In this document: positions 5,490 to 11,690 of the stretch, in pieces
How the letters are laid out: the number at the start of each line of letters is the position of its first letter
How positions within the stretch are numbered: the first letter of the stretch is position 1
Origin: Clostridiales bacterium
Lineage (GTDB): Bacteria > Bacillota > Clostridia > Oscillospirales > Acutalibacteraceae
DNA length: 11,690 nucleotides
Direction: 5' to 3'
Assembly (NCBI GenBank): GCA_021200075.1
Contig: JAJQGZ010000059.1
Span: 7,391-19,080 of the forward strand
Program-made: the position numbers and the translations under genes
The notes under the pieces: model-generated
Database searches by the model: none
Told to the model about the DNA's origin: nothing
Seen by the model: only the letters and a program-made list of their open reading frames with translations

Positions 5490-6779
5490 TATCTTTAAAG
5501 GCAATAAAGAAGAATCAGACAAAACATTTACGCCTAAATTGTATAACATTTTAATATATTCAACCGTTTTTTCGCAAATTGTCTGACCGGGCAATAAAAC
5601 CGGAGACGCCGGAGGATATGCATAAATAAATTCCGCACAAACCTTACCGATACTGTCTGTTAATAATGTCTCTTCCGTTTCGTTAAACGACTCTGCAAAA
5701 CTTACAGATTTACTTATTTCAGGTACGGGAGGAGGAGAAATATTATTGCATCCGGTTTCTAAATTATTTAAAGCGTCAAGCAGTAAATCAAAACCATTTT
5801 TGCTATCGCAGACAGTGGAAATAAGAATTACATATTTAAGCGTTGCGCCCTCAGGCTCGATATTATAGCTTCTCAAATGCTCGGCAAGCTCCGTTCCGGT
5901 ATAACCCCGTACGGAAAGAACAATGCGAGTAGGATCGTCGTTATCGAGCAATGTTACTGCATCTATACTTTTTAAAGCGGTGTAAAAATTATCAAGAAGC
6001 AATTTATACCGTGCAAATGCTTCTCTTGAATTTTCAAGAAAATCCACGCATTTATCGACAGAATCAAGCAGGATATAGCTCGGTGAACTTGTTTCAAATA
6101 TATCCATATATTTTTTTACATTACAGTAATATTTTTCATTATTAATATGAATAACGGCGGTTTGCGTAAGAGACGGAAGCGTTTTGTGCAAAGATTCTAT
6201 TACAATATCTCCCCTGCTTGCGGCAGGAAGCCAGTCGGCAAAACCGAAATGCGCTCCGTGTGCCGAATCGACTATAAGCGGTATCTCACATTCAATATTG
6301 CTGACATAACCCTCGTATGTAGGAGAGGTTATCACAGCAGCGCAGGCATCGGGATTTTCAGAGATTGCTTTATCAACGCTTTGCTGAGTAACTCCTTTAA
6401 AACAGGAAAATTCATTATTATATTCCGGCTCGATAATGCAAAGCTCCAAGCCGTTTAACAAACAAGCATTATAAACAGAGCGGTGACAGTTTGCGGCAAC
6501 AATTATTTTATCTCCCCTGTTACATACCGCACTTATTGCAGAAAGCACACAGCAGGTTGAACCGTTGACGGAAATAATACTTTTGCCTGCACCGAATACT
6601 CGTGCAATACGCTGTTCAAATTCTTTTATTAATCCATAGGGAGAGTGAAGATTATCAAAATCCTTTATCTCCGTAATATCTATATTTTCGGCAGGAAGAG
6701 AAAGATTGCTTTGCCTTTTATGCCCGGGCATATGAAACGGATATGAGGAAAGCGAATTAAGTTTACAATCGAGCTTCAA
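5475..6779 (-). CDS. Orn/Lys/Arg-type PLP-dependent decarboxylase
   Basis: A cytosolic pyridoxal-phosphate enzyme of the fold-type I basic amino acid decarboxylase family (SpeA/YaaO/Cad-like), which makes a polyamine or diamine such as agmatine, cadaverine or putrescine. Of 434 residues, HMPGHK (16-21) and the VNGSTCCVLS phosphate-binding segment (71-80) are followed by DSAHGAHFG (171-179), whose Asp and His contact the cofactor. Then comes SLHKT (196-200), where K199 is the Schiff-base lysine. A C-terminal domain follows (YPPASPVLLPGQ at 388-399, typical of the family). It is slightly shorter than the usual 470-490 residues. Substrate cannot be read from the sequence. The start is TTG (6777-6779) with a perfect AGGAGG 7 bases upstream. 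The gene begins 17 bases after the membrane-protein gene, so the two are probably co-transcribed. Confidence 0.88.
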   Translation of the reverse strand: MKLDCKLNSLSSYPFHMPGHKRQSNLSLPAENIDITEIKDFDNLHSPYGLIKEFEQRIARVFGAGKSIISVNGSTCCVLSAISAVCNRGDKIIVAANCHRSVYNACLLNGLELCIIEPEYNNEFSCFKGVTQQSVDKAISENPDACAAVITSPTYEGYVSNIECEIPLIVDSAHGAHFGFADWLPAASRGDIVIESLHKTLPSLTQTAVIHINNEKYYCNVKKYMDIFETSSPSYILLDSVDKCVDFLENSREAFARYKLLLDNFYTALKSIDAVTLLDNDDPTRIVLSVRGYTGTELAEHLRSYNIEPEGATLKYVILISTVCDSKNGFDLLLDALNNLETGCNNISPPPVPEISKSVSFAESFNETEETLLTDSIGKVCAEFIYAYPPASPVLLPGQTICEKTVEYIKMLYNLGVNVLSDSSLLPLKILTKK

Positions 6780-6786
6780 TCTTAGT

Positions 6787-6792
6787 CCTCCT
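6787..6792 (-). promoter_or_regulatory. Consensus ribosome-binding site for the decarboxylase TTG start
   Basis: AGGAGG on the - strand lies 7 bases before TTG 6779, and no in-frame ATG with a comparable site exists nearby. Confidence 0.8.
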
Positions 6793-6796
6793 AAAA

Positions 6797-7240
6797 TTAT
6801 TTATTAAAAGAAGAATATATCCGACTATAATCGGTATTGTCTCTATCAAAAAAATTTTGTTTAAATATTATCAGCAGTAAAAGGTCGGCAAGCAGAACAA
6901 TTGCGCACAATCCGCAAATAACATACTGCTTGGTAAAAAGAAAAAATAAAAAAACGGTAACACCCATAACAACAGAAAAGCCAAGCAAACCGATACAATG
7001 AGCAATATACTGCGGATAAAGACTGTAATCAAAATCGCAGGAAAGAGTTACAATCATACCGATCCCCGCCAAAGCAAGTAAAGGAATATAAAACTTATAT
7101 TTTGTATCGGAATATGCTATGCAGATGTTATATGCAAGGGCAAAAAATGTGGTTATTCCCCACAGGCAAAAAAGAAGACGATGTTCAAGACCGACCTTTG
7201 AAATTGCACTTGAAACGCCCCAAATACCTCCGAAATGCAT
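6797..7240 (-). CDS. Small polytopic membrane protein, unknown family, start probably frameshifted
   Basis: I do not recognise this family. From ATG 7240 the product is 147 residues with about four hydrophobic spans (roughly 22-42, 49-68, 77-101 and 105-125) and a polar tail ending YSRIYSSFNK. It is probably an inner-membrane protein. ATG 7240 has no ribosome-binding site. The frame remains open upstream and encodes another hydrophobic stretch (LTAVLTAVIFTICC). An ATG at 7297-7299, followed by six A (7291-7296 on the + strand as T), is one base out of frame. Seven A would give a natural MKKIICLTAV start and a protein of 167 residues with five spans. Either one A has been lost (mutation or base-calling error) or translation starts internally. 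A weak promoter (TTGATT, 17 bases, TATTTT) lies upstream at about 7308-7336. Confidence 0.6.
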   Translation of the reverse strand: MHFGGIWGVSSAISKVGLEHRLLFCLWGITTFFALAYNICIAYSDTKYKFYIPLLALAGIGMIVTLSCDFDYSLYPQYIAHCIGLLGFSVVMGVTVFLFFLFTKQYVICGLCAIVLLADLLLLIIFKQNFFDRDNTDYSRIYSSFNK

Positions 7241-7355
7241 ACAACAAATTGTAAAAATTACCGCCGTTAAAACGGCAGTGAGACAAATGATTTTTTCATA
7301 ATAAAATTAAAAATAGTTATATTTGTTTATATAATCAAATGTGCATACAAATTCT

Positions 7356-8042
7356 TTAATGCTGAGATGAGACAGCAGATTTTTTCAGCTTCAGTTCCCT
7401 CTCTGCCTGACTTTCACGCAAATATACGGGCATAAGGCGAGACGGCGAGATCTTTTCTTTACCGAGTGCCGCACGGGAAACTCCGACACCATTTTGATAC
7501 CGCCTGTCTAAATCCGCAAGCACTGTATTTTCAAGCATTAAATTGTTATAACAAAGCTCCGCTCCGTCTCCCGCTATTATGACATTATCAAAGTCGGCAA
7601 GCTCGGTTTTTAAATCGTCAATGGAGATTGCCCTGTCATTGCAAAGCCTTGTTACAACACCGTCTCTAATTTCAAAAAGAGCATTATAAAACTGCATCCT
7701 GCGTGCGTCCATAACGGAGCAGACAATACAATTTTCATCAATAAAATTATAAGCAATCGCCTCAAGTGTTGAAACCGGAATACAATCTATGTTTTCAGCA
7801 AAAGCAAGTCCCTTTACCGTTGCAACTCCTATTCTGACACCTGTAAACGAACCCGGCCCTGCAGTGATAGCTATAGCCTCAATCTGTGACATTTTATAAT
7901 CGCCGAGAATCCTTTTTATAAGAGGAAGCAATGTTTCACTGTGGGTAAGCCCTGCGTTAATCAGCTCACTTCTGATTATTTTATCGCCCTGTGTTAATGC
8001 CGCCGATGCGATAACGGCAGAGGAATCAACCGATAATATCAT
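7356..8042 (-). CDS. tsaB: tRNA threonylcarbamoyladenosine biosynthesis protein TsaB
   Basis: TsaB (YeaZ) has an actin-like ASKHA fold and is the partner that binds TsaD and TsaE during transfer of the threonylcarbamoyl group to A37 of ANN-decoding tRNAs. The 228-residue product begins MILSVDSS, has THSETLLP (33-40) and the family signature ITAGPGSFTGVRIGVATVKGLA (59-80). Length is normal. ATG 8042 is preferred to the in-frame GTG at 8051 because AGGTGA (8048-8053) is a ribosome-binding site 5 bases before the ATG and contains that GTG. The start is one base past the tsaE stop, so translation is coupled. The frequent partners rimI and tsaD do not follow; the next gene is a membrane protein. 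Confidence 0.95.
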   Translation of the reverse strand: MILSVDSSAVIASAALTQGDKIIRSELINAGLTHSETLLPLIKRILGDYKMSQIEAIAITAGPGSFTGVRIGVATVKGLAFAENIDCIPVSTLEAIAYNFIDENCIVCSVMDARRMQFYNALFEIRDGVVTRLCNDRAISIDDLKTELADFDNVIIAGDGAELCYNNLMLENTVLADLDRRYQNGVGVSRAALGKEKISPSRLMPVYLRESQAERELKLKKSAVSSQH

Positions 8043-8043
8043 T

Positions 8044-8469
8044 TTATTCACCTATATCATACATCATAAAACGCCTTGAATTTTCATCAATACGCTGAAT
8101 TTCAACAATCACAGTATTGTTGGGCAAAGCGGAATATATATTTTCGCTCCATTCAATAGCAATATAAGCATCAGTTCCCAAAACATCAAAAAAGCCTGTA
8201 GAATAGAGGTCGTCCCAACCGTCCACCCTGTACATATCATAATGATAAAGAGTGTTTTTTTCGGAAACATAGGAATTACATATTGAAAAAGTAGGAGAAA
8301 AGACATCGCAGTCAATTCCGAGACCGACTGCAAGCCCTTTTGTAAACGCTGTTTTGCCCATACCTAAGCCGCCGATAAATGCAATCACACTGCCTTTTGG
8401 AAGTGACGAGGCAATTTTTTCGGCAAGAGCAAGGGTTTCCTCATAGCTGTGAGTAGTATATTCCCTCAT
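8044..8469 (-). CDS. tsaE: tRNA threonylcarbamoyladenosine biosynthesis ATPase TsaE
   Basis: TsaE (YjeE) is the small ATPase of the t6A complex, needed for catalytic turnover with TsaB and TsaD. The 141-residue product has a Walker A loop (GGLGMGKT, 33-40), SPTF (58-61), YHYDMYR (75-81) and IEWSEN (105-110), all standard family marks. Length is typical. The ATG overlaps the fhs stop by one base (TGATG), and tsaB begins one base after its stop, so fhs, tsaE and tsaB form a tightly coupled operon. Confidence 0.95.
   Translation of the reverse strand: MREYTTHSYEETLALAEKIASSLPKGSVIAFIGGLGMGKTAFTKGLAVGLGIDCDVFSPTFSICNSYVSEKNTLYHYDMYRVDGWDDLYSTGFFDVLGTDAYIAIEWSENIYSALPNNTVIVEIQRIDENSRRFMMYDIGE
8048..8053 (-). 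promoter_or_regulatory. Ribosome-binding site deciding the tsaB start
   Basis: AGGTGA, formed by the last codons of tsaE, lies 5 bases before ATG 8042. The in-frame GTG 8051 is part of this site and so is unlikely to be the start. Confidence 0.65.
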
Positions 8470-10136
8470 CAGAAAAGTCCTACTGTGTTGCCGTTTTCGT
8501 CAATATCAATATTATATGCCGCCGGAGATTTTGAAAGCCCGGGCATAGTCATTATGGAACCTGTTTGACACACAACAAATCCTGCACCGTTTGACAATGA
8601 CACCGATGATACCGTGAGCCTGAAACCGCTCGGTCTGCCGAGTGCGGTCGGGTCGTCGGAAAGACTGTACTGCGTTTTTGCCATACATACAGGCATACTG
8701 TCAGCACCGAGCTTTATAAATCCGTCAAGGCTCTTTTTCGCTTCCTTGGTATAATCCACGCCGTCGGCACCGTAAATTTCCTTTACTATAGTTTCAATCT
8801 TATCATAAAGAGGCATATCTGAATCATACAGATAATGAAAATCATTTTCCTTTTTACAGGCAAGTGCAACTTTTTGCGCAAGCTCAACCGCTCCGTCTCC
8901 GCCGTCGGCAAAACACTTTGTAACTACGCATTCAACGCCCTTGCTCTTGCAAAGGCTTTCAATATATTCAATTTCTCTGTCGGTATCCGTATAAAAATGA
9001 TTAATCGCAACAACAACAGGCACACCGAATTTTTTTAAATTATCTATATGCGCGCAGAGATTTGCACTTCCCTTTTCAAGAGCAGAATAATTTTCCTCAC
9101 AAAGATTTGATTTTAAAACGCCGCCGTTATATTTCATAGAACGAACAGTTGACACAAGAACGACGCAGGATGGTTTAAGAGAAGCAAAACGGCATTTTAT
9201 ATCCATAAACTTTTCCGCACCGAGATCCGAGCCGAATCCCGCTTCGGTAATACAATAATCGGCAAGCTTTAATGCAGTCTTTGTAGCTCTTACGGAATTA
9301 CAGCCGTGAGCAATATTTGCAAACGGGCCGCCGTGCATAATCGCCGGAGTATTTTCAAGAGTTTGCACAAGATTCGGTTTAAGCGCATCTTTAAGCAGTA
9401 CGGTCATTGCGCCGTTTGCTTTAATATCACGGCAATAAACAGGGTCGCCCGAATAAGTATAAGCAACAAGAATATTACCTAAACGCTTTTTTAAATCAAA
9501 TATATCATCCGCAAGGCAAAGAATTGCCATAACCTCGCTTGCAACGGTTATAACAAAGTGATCCTCCCTCGGAACGCCGTTAACAGCTCCGCCGAGAGAG
9601 CAAACAATATTTCTTAAAGCTCTGTCATTCATATCAAGACAGCGCTTAATCTGCACCTTTCTCGGGTCGATACCGAGTTCATTGCCCTGCTGAATGTGAT
9701 TATCAAGCATTGCGCACATAAGATTATTTGCGCTTGTTATTGCGTGCATATCACCGGTAAAATGAAAATTAATATCCTCCATCGGAACGACCTGAGAATA
9801 ACCTCCACCGGCGGCGCCGCCTTTAATTCCGAAAACAGGGCCTAGCGACGGCTCTCGCAAAGCTATAACCGCCTTTTTGCCGATTTTTTCCATAGCCTGA
9901 CCCAAACCGATTGTAACGGTTGTTTTTCCCTCGCCTGCCGGAGTGGGATTAACAGCCGTAACAAGTACCAGCTTGCCATCTTCTTTATCCTTTAATCTGT
10001 TATACACACTGTCGGAAAACTTTGCTTTATAGTTTCCGTAAAGTTCCAACTCGTCCGCTTTAATATCCAAAGAAGCCGCAACATCGGCAATATTTTTCAT
10101 TTTAACGCTTTGAGCTATTTCAATATCAGATAACAT
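8469..10136 (-). CDS. fhs: Formate-tetrahydrofolate ligase
   Basis: This cytosolic enzyme joins formate to tetrahydrofolate using ATP, giving 10-formyl-THF for purine synthesis or the methyl branch of the Wood-Ljungdahl pathway. The 555-residue product is full length and highly conserved. The nucleotide-binding loop is PTPAGEGKTT (64-73); other family blocks are ALREPSLGPVFGIKGGAAGGGYSQ-type sequence (about 95-118), DINFHFTGDMHAI (124-136), HGGPFANIAHGCNS (about 268-281) and the glycine-rich SLSNGAGFVVCQTGSIMTMPGL near the end. GGAG (10145-10148) is 8 bases before ATG 10136. It leads the operon with tsaE and tsaB. Whether it serves acetogenesis or only biosynthesis cannot be told here, since no other Wood-Ljungdahl gene is in the window. 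Confidence 0.97.
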   Translation of the reverse strand: MLSDIEIAQSVKMKNIADVAASLDIKADELELYGNYKAKFSDSVYNRLKDKEDGKLVLVTAVNPTPAGEGKTTVTIGLGQAMEKIGKKAVIALREPSLGPVFGIKGGAAGGGYSQVVPMEDINFHFTGDMHAITSANNLMCAMLDNHIQQGNELGIDPRKVQIKRCLDMNDRALRNIVCSLGGAVNGVPREDHFVITVASEVMAILCLADDIFDLKKRLGNILVAYTYSGDPVYCRDIKANGAMTVLLKDALKPNLVQTLENTPAIMHGGPFANIAHGCNSVRATKTALKLADYCITEAGFGSDLGAEKFMDIKCRFASLKPSCVVLVSTVRSMKYNGGVLKSNLCEENYSALEKGSANLCAHIDNLKKFGVPVVVAINHFYTDTDREIEYIESLCKSKGVECVVTKCFADGGDGAVELAQKVALACKKENDFHYLYDSDMPLYDKIETIVKEIYGADGVDYTKEAKKSLDGFIKLGADSMPVCMAKTQYSLSDDPTALGRPSGFRLTVSSVSLSNGAGFVVCQTGSIMTMPGLSKSPAAYNIDIDENGNTVGLF

Positions 10137-10170
10137 CTAATCATCTCCGAACGATATTAATATATTTTAC

Positions 10171-10199
10171 AGTATAACATATATGATAAAATATTCCAA
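10171..10199 (-). promoter_or_regulatory. Promoter of the fhs-tsaE-tsaB operon
   Basis: On the - strand TTGGAA (10194-10199) and TATACT (10171-10176) are 17 bases apart, with a TG preceding the -10 by one base (extended -10). Transcription would start near 10164. A perfect AAAATATT-CC-AATATTTT inverted repeat (10188-10205) covers the -35 and could be an operator, though such AT-rich repeats occur by chance. Confidence 0.7.
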
Positions 10200-10241
10200 T
10201 ATTTTTATTTAAAATTTATTATTCATTATTTTATTATTGAC

Positions 10242-10270
10242 TTGAAAAAGAAAATATATTTTAATATAAT
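10242..10270 (+). promoter_or_regulatory. Promoter of the SEDS glycosyltransferase gene
   Basis: TTGAAA (10242-10247) and a perfect TATAAT (10265-10270) are 17 bases apart. The predicted transcription start near 10277 lies downstream of the in-frame TTG at 10242, which therefore cannot be the start codon. It diverges from the fhs promoter about 70 bases to the left. Confidence 0.75.
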
Positions 10271-10286
10271 ATATCTACAGCAAACA

Positions 10287-10294
10287 AAAGGAGG
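10287..10294 (+). promoter_or_regulatory. Ribosome-binding site fixing the SEDS gene TTG start
   Basis: AAAGGAGG ends 7 bases before TTG 10302, a near-perfect site that decides the start codon. Confidence 0.85.
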
Positions 10295-10301
10295 CTTACG
10301 G

Positions 10302-11447
10302 TTGAAAAAGGACAGAATCGGATTTTTCGGCGGACTTGATTTTGTCACGCTTATAACGGCGCTTATCGGCTCGTGCTACGGTCTTATGCTTGTTTACAGT
10401 GCCTGCTATTCAAGCCTCGACGACGGCGAAATCATAACAAGCGATGTCAGAAGTATGCTTATTTCTGTATCTGTGGGAATAGTACTTGCACTGATAATAT
10501 GCAATATCGACTACGAAATAATATCAAAGCTATGGCCTGTTATTGCCACAGGGTGCATAGTATTAATGATAATAACCCTGCTGTTCGGAACGGCAGTTAA
10601 CGAGGACAGACCCGATGCAAGAAGCTGGCTTGATTTCAAAGTATTTACATTTCAGACTTCCGAGCTTTTGAAAGTAGGGTTTATAATAACATTTTCATAT
10701 CATCTTGATATGGTAAAAGATCACATTAACAGAATAAAAACTATTATACCTCTTGTTATTCACGGAGCGATACCGGTTATGCTTGTCATTGCCACGGGCG
10801 ACTCCGGATCGGCTCTTGTTTTCCTACTTATGTTTATAGGAATGTTGTTCTTTGCAAAAGTACATATGGGCTACTTCCTTGCGGGAATATGCGCTTTAAT
10901 AGTCGGCTTCATTGTCGGGTGGGAAACCGGTTTAATCGACGGTGTACAAAGAGAAAGGATAACAGCTCTTTTCTACCCCGACGAATATGAGGGCATACTC
11001 TACCAGCAAACCAACGGAAAAATCGCTATAGGAAGCGGCGGATGGTTCGGCGAAGGGTATCTTAACGGAAGTATGACGCAAAGCGGTCAAGTCCCTGTTA
11101 ATGAAAATGATATGATACTTTCCGTTGCAGGTGAGGAATTCGGATTCATAGGTACTATGGTGGTTATATTAATCCTTGCCGTACTTATTTTAAGAGTAAT
11201 ATCAACCGGACTTAAAGCAAGGGATAATGTCGGATATCTGATGTGCAGCGGTATCGCAGTTATGCTTTTTTCACAAATGGTTATTAATATAGGAATGGAG
11301 CTTTCCTGGCTTCCCGTAATAGGAATTACGCTTCCGCTCTTTTCCTCCGGGGGTTCTTCGTCACTATGTATATACCTTGCTCTCGGAATTGAAATGAGCG
11401 TTTACAGATATTCCAAATCACAGCAAAAAGCACTATTCTATAAATAA
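10302..11447 (+). CDS. rodA: SEDS-family peptidoglycan glycosyltransferase (RodA/FtsW/SpoVE)
   Basis: A polytopic membrane enzyme that polymerises lipid II glycan strands with a class B penicillin-binding protein. From the TTG at 10302 it is 381 residues with about ten hydrophobic spans. Diagnostic segments are DARSWL-x-FKVFTFQTSELLK (about 105-124), TGDSGSALVFLLMF (about 165-178), QQTNGKIAIGSGGWFGEG (about 235-252) and VPVNENDMILSVAGEEFGFIG (about 264-284). The last contains D270 at the position of the SEDS catalytic Asp. LPLFSSGGSSSL (about 344-355) matches the conserved GGSS loop. The TLPLFSSGGSS form is closer to clostridial RodA than to FtsW, but SpoVE or another SEDS paralogue cannot be excluded. 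No class B PBP gene adjoins it. A strong terminator follows. Confidence 0.88.
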   Translation: MKKDRIGFFGGLDFVTLITALIGSCYGLMLVYSACYSSLDDGEIITSDVRSMLISVSVGIVLALIICNIDYEIISKLWPVIATGCIVLMIITLLFGTAVNEDRPDARSWLDFKVFTFQTSELLKVGFIITFSYHLDMVKDHINRIKTIIPLVIHGAIPVMLVIATGDSGSALVFLLMFIGMLFFAKVHMGYFLAGICALIVGFIVGWETGLIDGVQRERITALFYPDEYEGILYQQTNGKIAIGSGGWFGEGYLNGSMTQSGQVPVNENDMILSVAGEEFGFIGTMVVILILAVLILRVISTGLKARDNVGYLMCSGIAVMLFSQMVINIGMELSWLPVIGITLPLFSSGGSSSLCIYLALGIEMSVYRYSKSQQKALFYK

Positions 11448-11463
11448 TTGTAAGAATAATATC

Positions 11464-11499
11464 AAACTCCCCGAACTGAAATCAATTCGGGGAGTTTTT
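11464..11499. terminator. Strong intrinsic terminator after the SEDS gene
   Basis: A perfect 12-bp stem (11464-11475 with 11486-11497, core CTCCCCGAA/TTCGGGGAG) and a 10-base loop end in five T (11495-11499). The AAAC arm gives a shorter T run on the other strand, so it may also stop transcription from the convergent fibronectin-III fragment. Confidence 0.92.
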
Positions 11500-11505
11500 G
11501 TATTG

Positions 11506-11690
11506 CTATTTTGTTGTGACTTTCTTGACCGTTGACTATTTGGAGTAAATTTTTTGCCGTTGACGGTTTTGTATGTACGAATACGAACATAATATGTCTT
11601 ATTTGACTTCAGCTTTTTAACTGTCTTTGTCGTTTTCTTTGCACCTTTAATTGTAACGGTTTTTTGTTTTTAGTAAATTTTTTATTCGTT
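11506..11690 (-). pseudogene. Degraded 3' end of a fibronectin-III-like surface protein gene (runs off window)
   Basis: The central frame reads TVTIKGAKKTTKTVKKLKSN then KTYYVRIRTYKTVNGKK, the typical last strands of the Lys-rich Ig/fibronectin-III-like domains that end many clostridial secreted proteins. To reach the expected ending (YSKWSTVKKVTTK, stop 11506-11508), the frame must shift near the A6/T3 run at 11547-11555. A TAG at 11536-11538 must also be read where Trp is expected. Upstream, a second frame (TNKKFTKNKK) joins only if the A6 run at 11660-11665 gains one base. The gene body lies beyond the window edge. Decay or poor base calling near the end of the assembly are both possible. 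Confidence 0.6.

Noticed and set aside
6147..6458. 103-codon frame on the + strand inside the decarboxylase gene
   Set aside because: It is antisense to a well-conserved coding region, has no ribosome-binding site and no family resemblance.
5475..6779. Decarboxylase as part of the SCIFF gene cluster
   Set aside because: The SCIFF pair has its own promoter and ribosome-binding site, and basic amino acid decarboxylases are not known SCIFF partners; adjacency alone is weak evidence.
8109..8333. 74-codon - strand frame within tsaE
   Set aside because: It is an alternative frame of tsaE, which carries all expected family motifs.
10242..10301. TTG start adding 20 residues to the SEDS protein
   Set aside because: That TTG is part of the -35 box; TTG 10302 has AAAGGAGG at ideal spacing.

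Overview
The window looks like chromosomal DNA of a low-GC anaerobic member of the Clostridia, probably an Oscillospiraceae/Ruminococcaceae relative. The evidence is a sigma-H-like sporulation sigma factor, a six-cysteine SCIFF ranthipeptide next to its radical SAM maturase (a near-universal clostridial pair), formate-tetrahydrofolate ligase, sigma-A promoters with TTGACA/TATAAT-like boxes, several TTG starts and TAA-biased stops. No phage, transposase, CRISPR array, tRNA or rRNA was seen.

Layout. On the + strand at the left end lie a sigma factor (117-701) and a small two-zinc-knuckle protein (769-1047), closed by a bidirectional terminator (1152-1196). From 1215 to 10136 every gene is on the - strand. 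Read in the direction of transcription they are fhs-tsaE-tsaB (tightly coupled); a small membrane protein and a PLP-dependent Orn/Lys/Arg-type decarboxylase; the SCIFF precursor scfA and its maturase scfB, with their own promoter; a decayed acetyl-CoA hydrolase/CoA-transferase gene; and a stand-alone 2-oxoacid dehydrogenase E2-type acyltransferase. On the + strand at the right, diverging from fhs, is a RodA/FtsW-type SEDS glycosyltransferase (10302-11447) with a strong terminator. The right edge holds a degraded 3' end of a fibronectin-III-like surface protein gene on the - strand.

The functional modules are one-carbon metabolism (fhs), tRNA t6A modification (tsaE, tsaB), ranthipeptide biosynthesis (scfA/scfB), amino-acid decarboxylation and peptidoglycan synthesis. 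The most interesting points are these. (1) The SCIFF precursor has Ser at both positions (32 and 37) where characterised SCIFF peptides carry the Cys and Thr that become cross-linked, and it has gained a Cys at position 13. (2) A hairpin separates scfA from scfB. (3) The CoA-transferase gene keeps a near-consensus promoter, a ribosome-binding site and its catalytic Glu, but has two in-frame TAG codons and a frameshift. (4) The fibronectin-III fragment shows the same kinds of lesion (TAG for an expected Trp, and indels in A/T runs). The membrane-protein start also appears frameshifted in an A run. Whether these lesions reflect real gene decay, sequencing error or recoding is open; gene decay or base-calling error is more likely than recoding.
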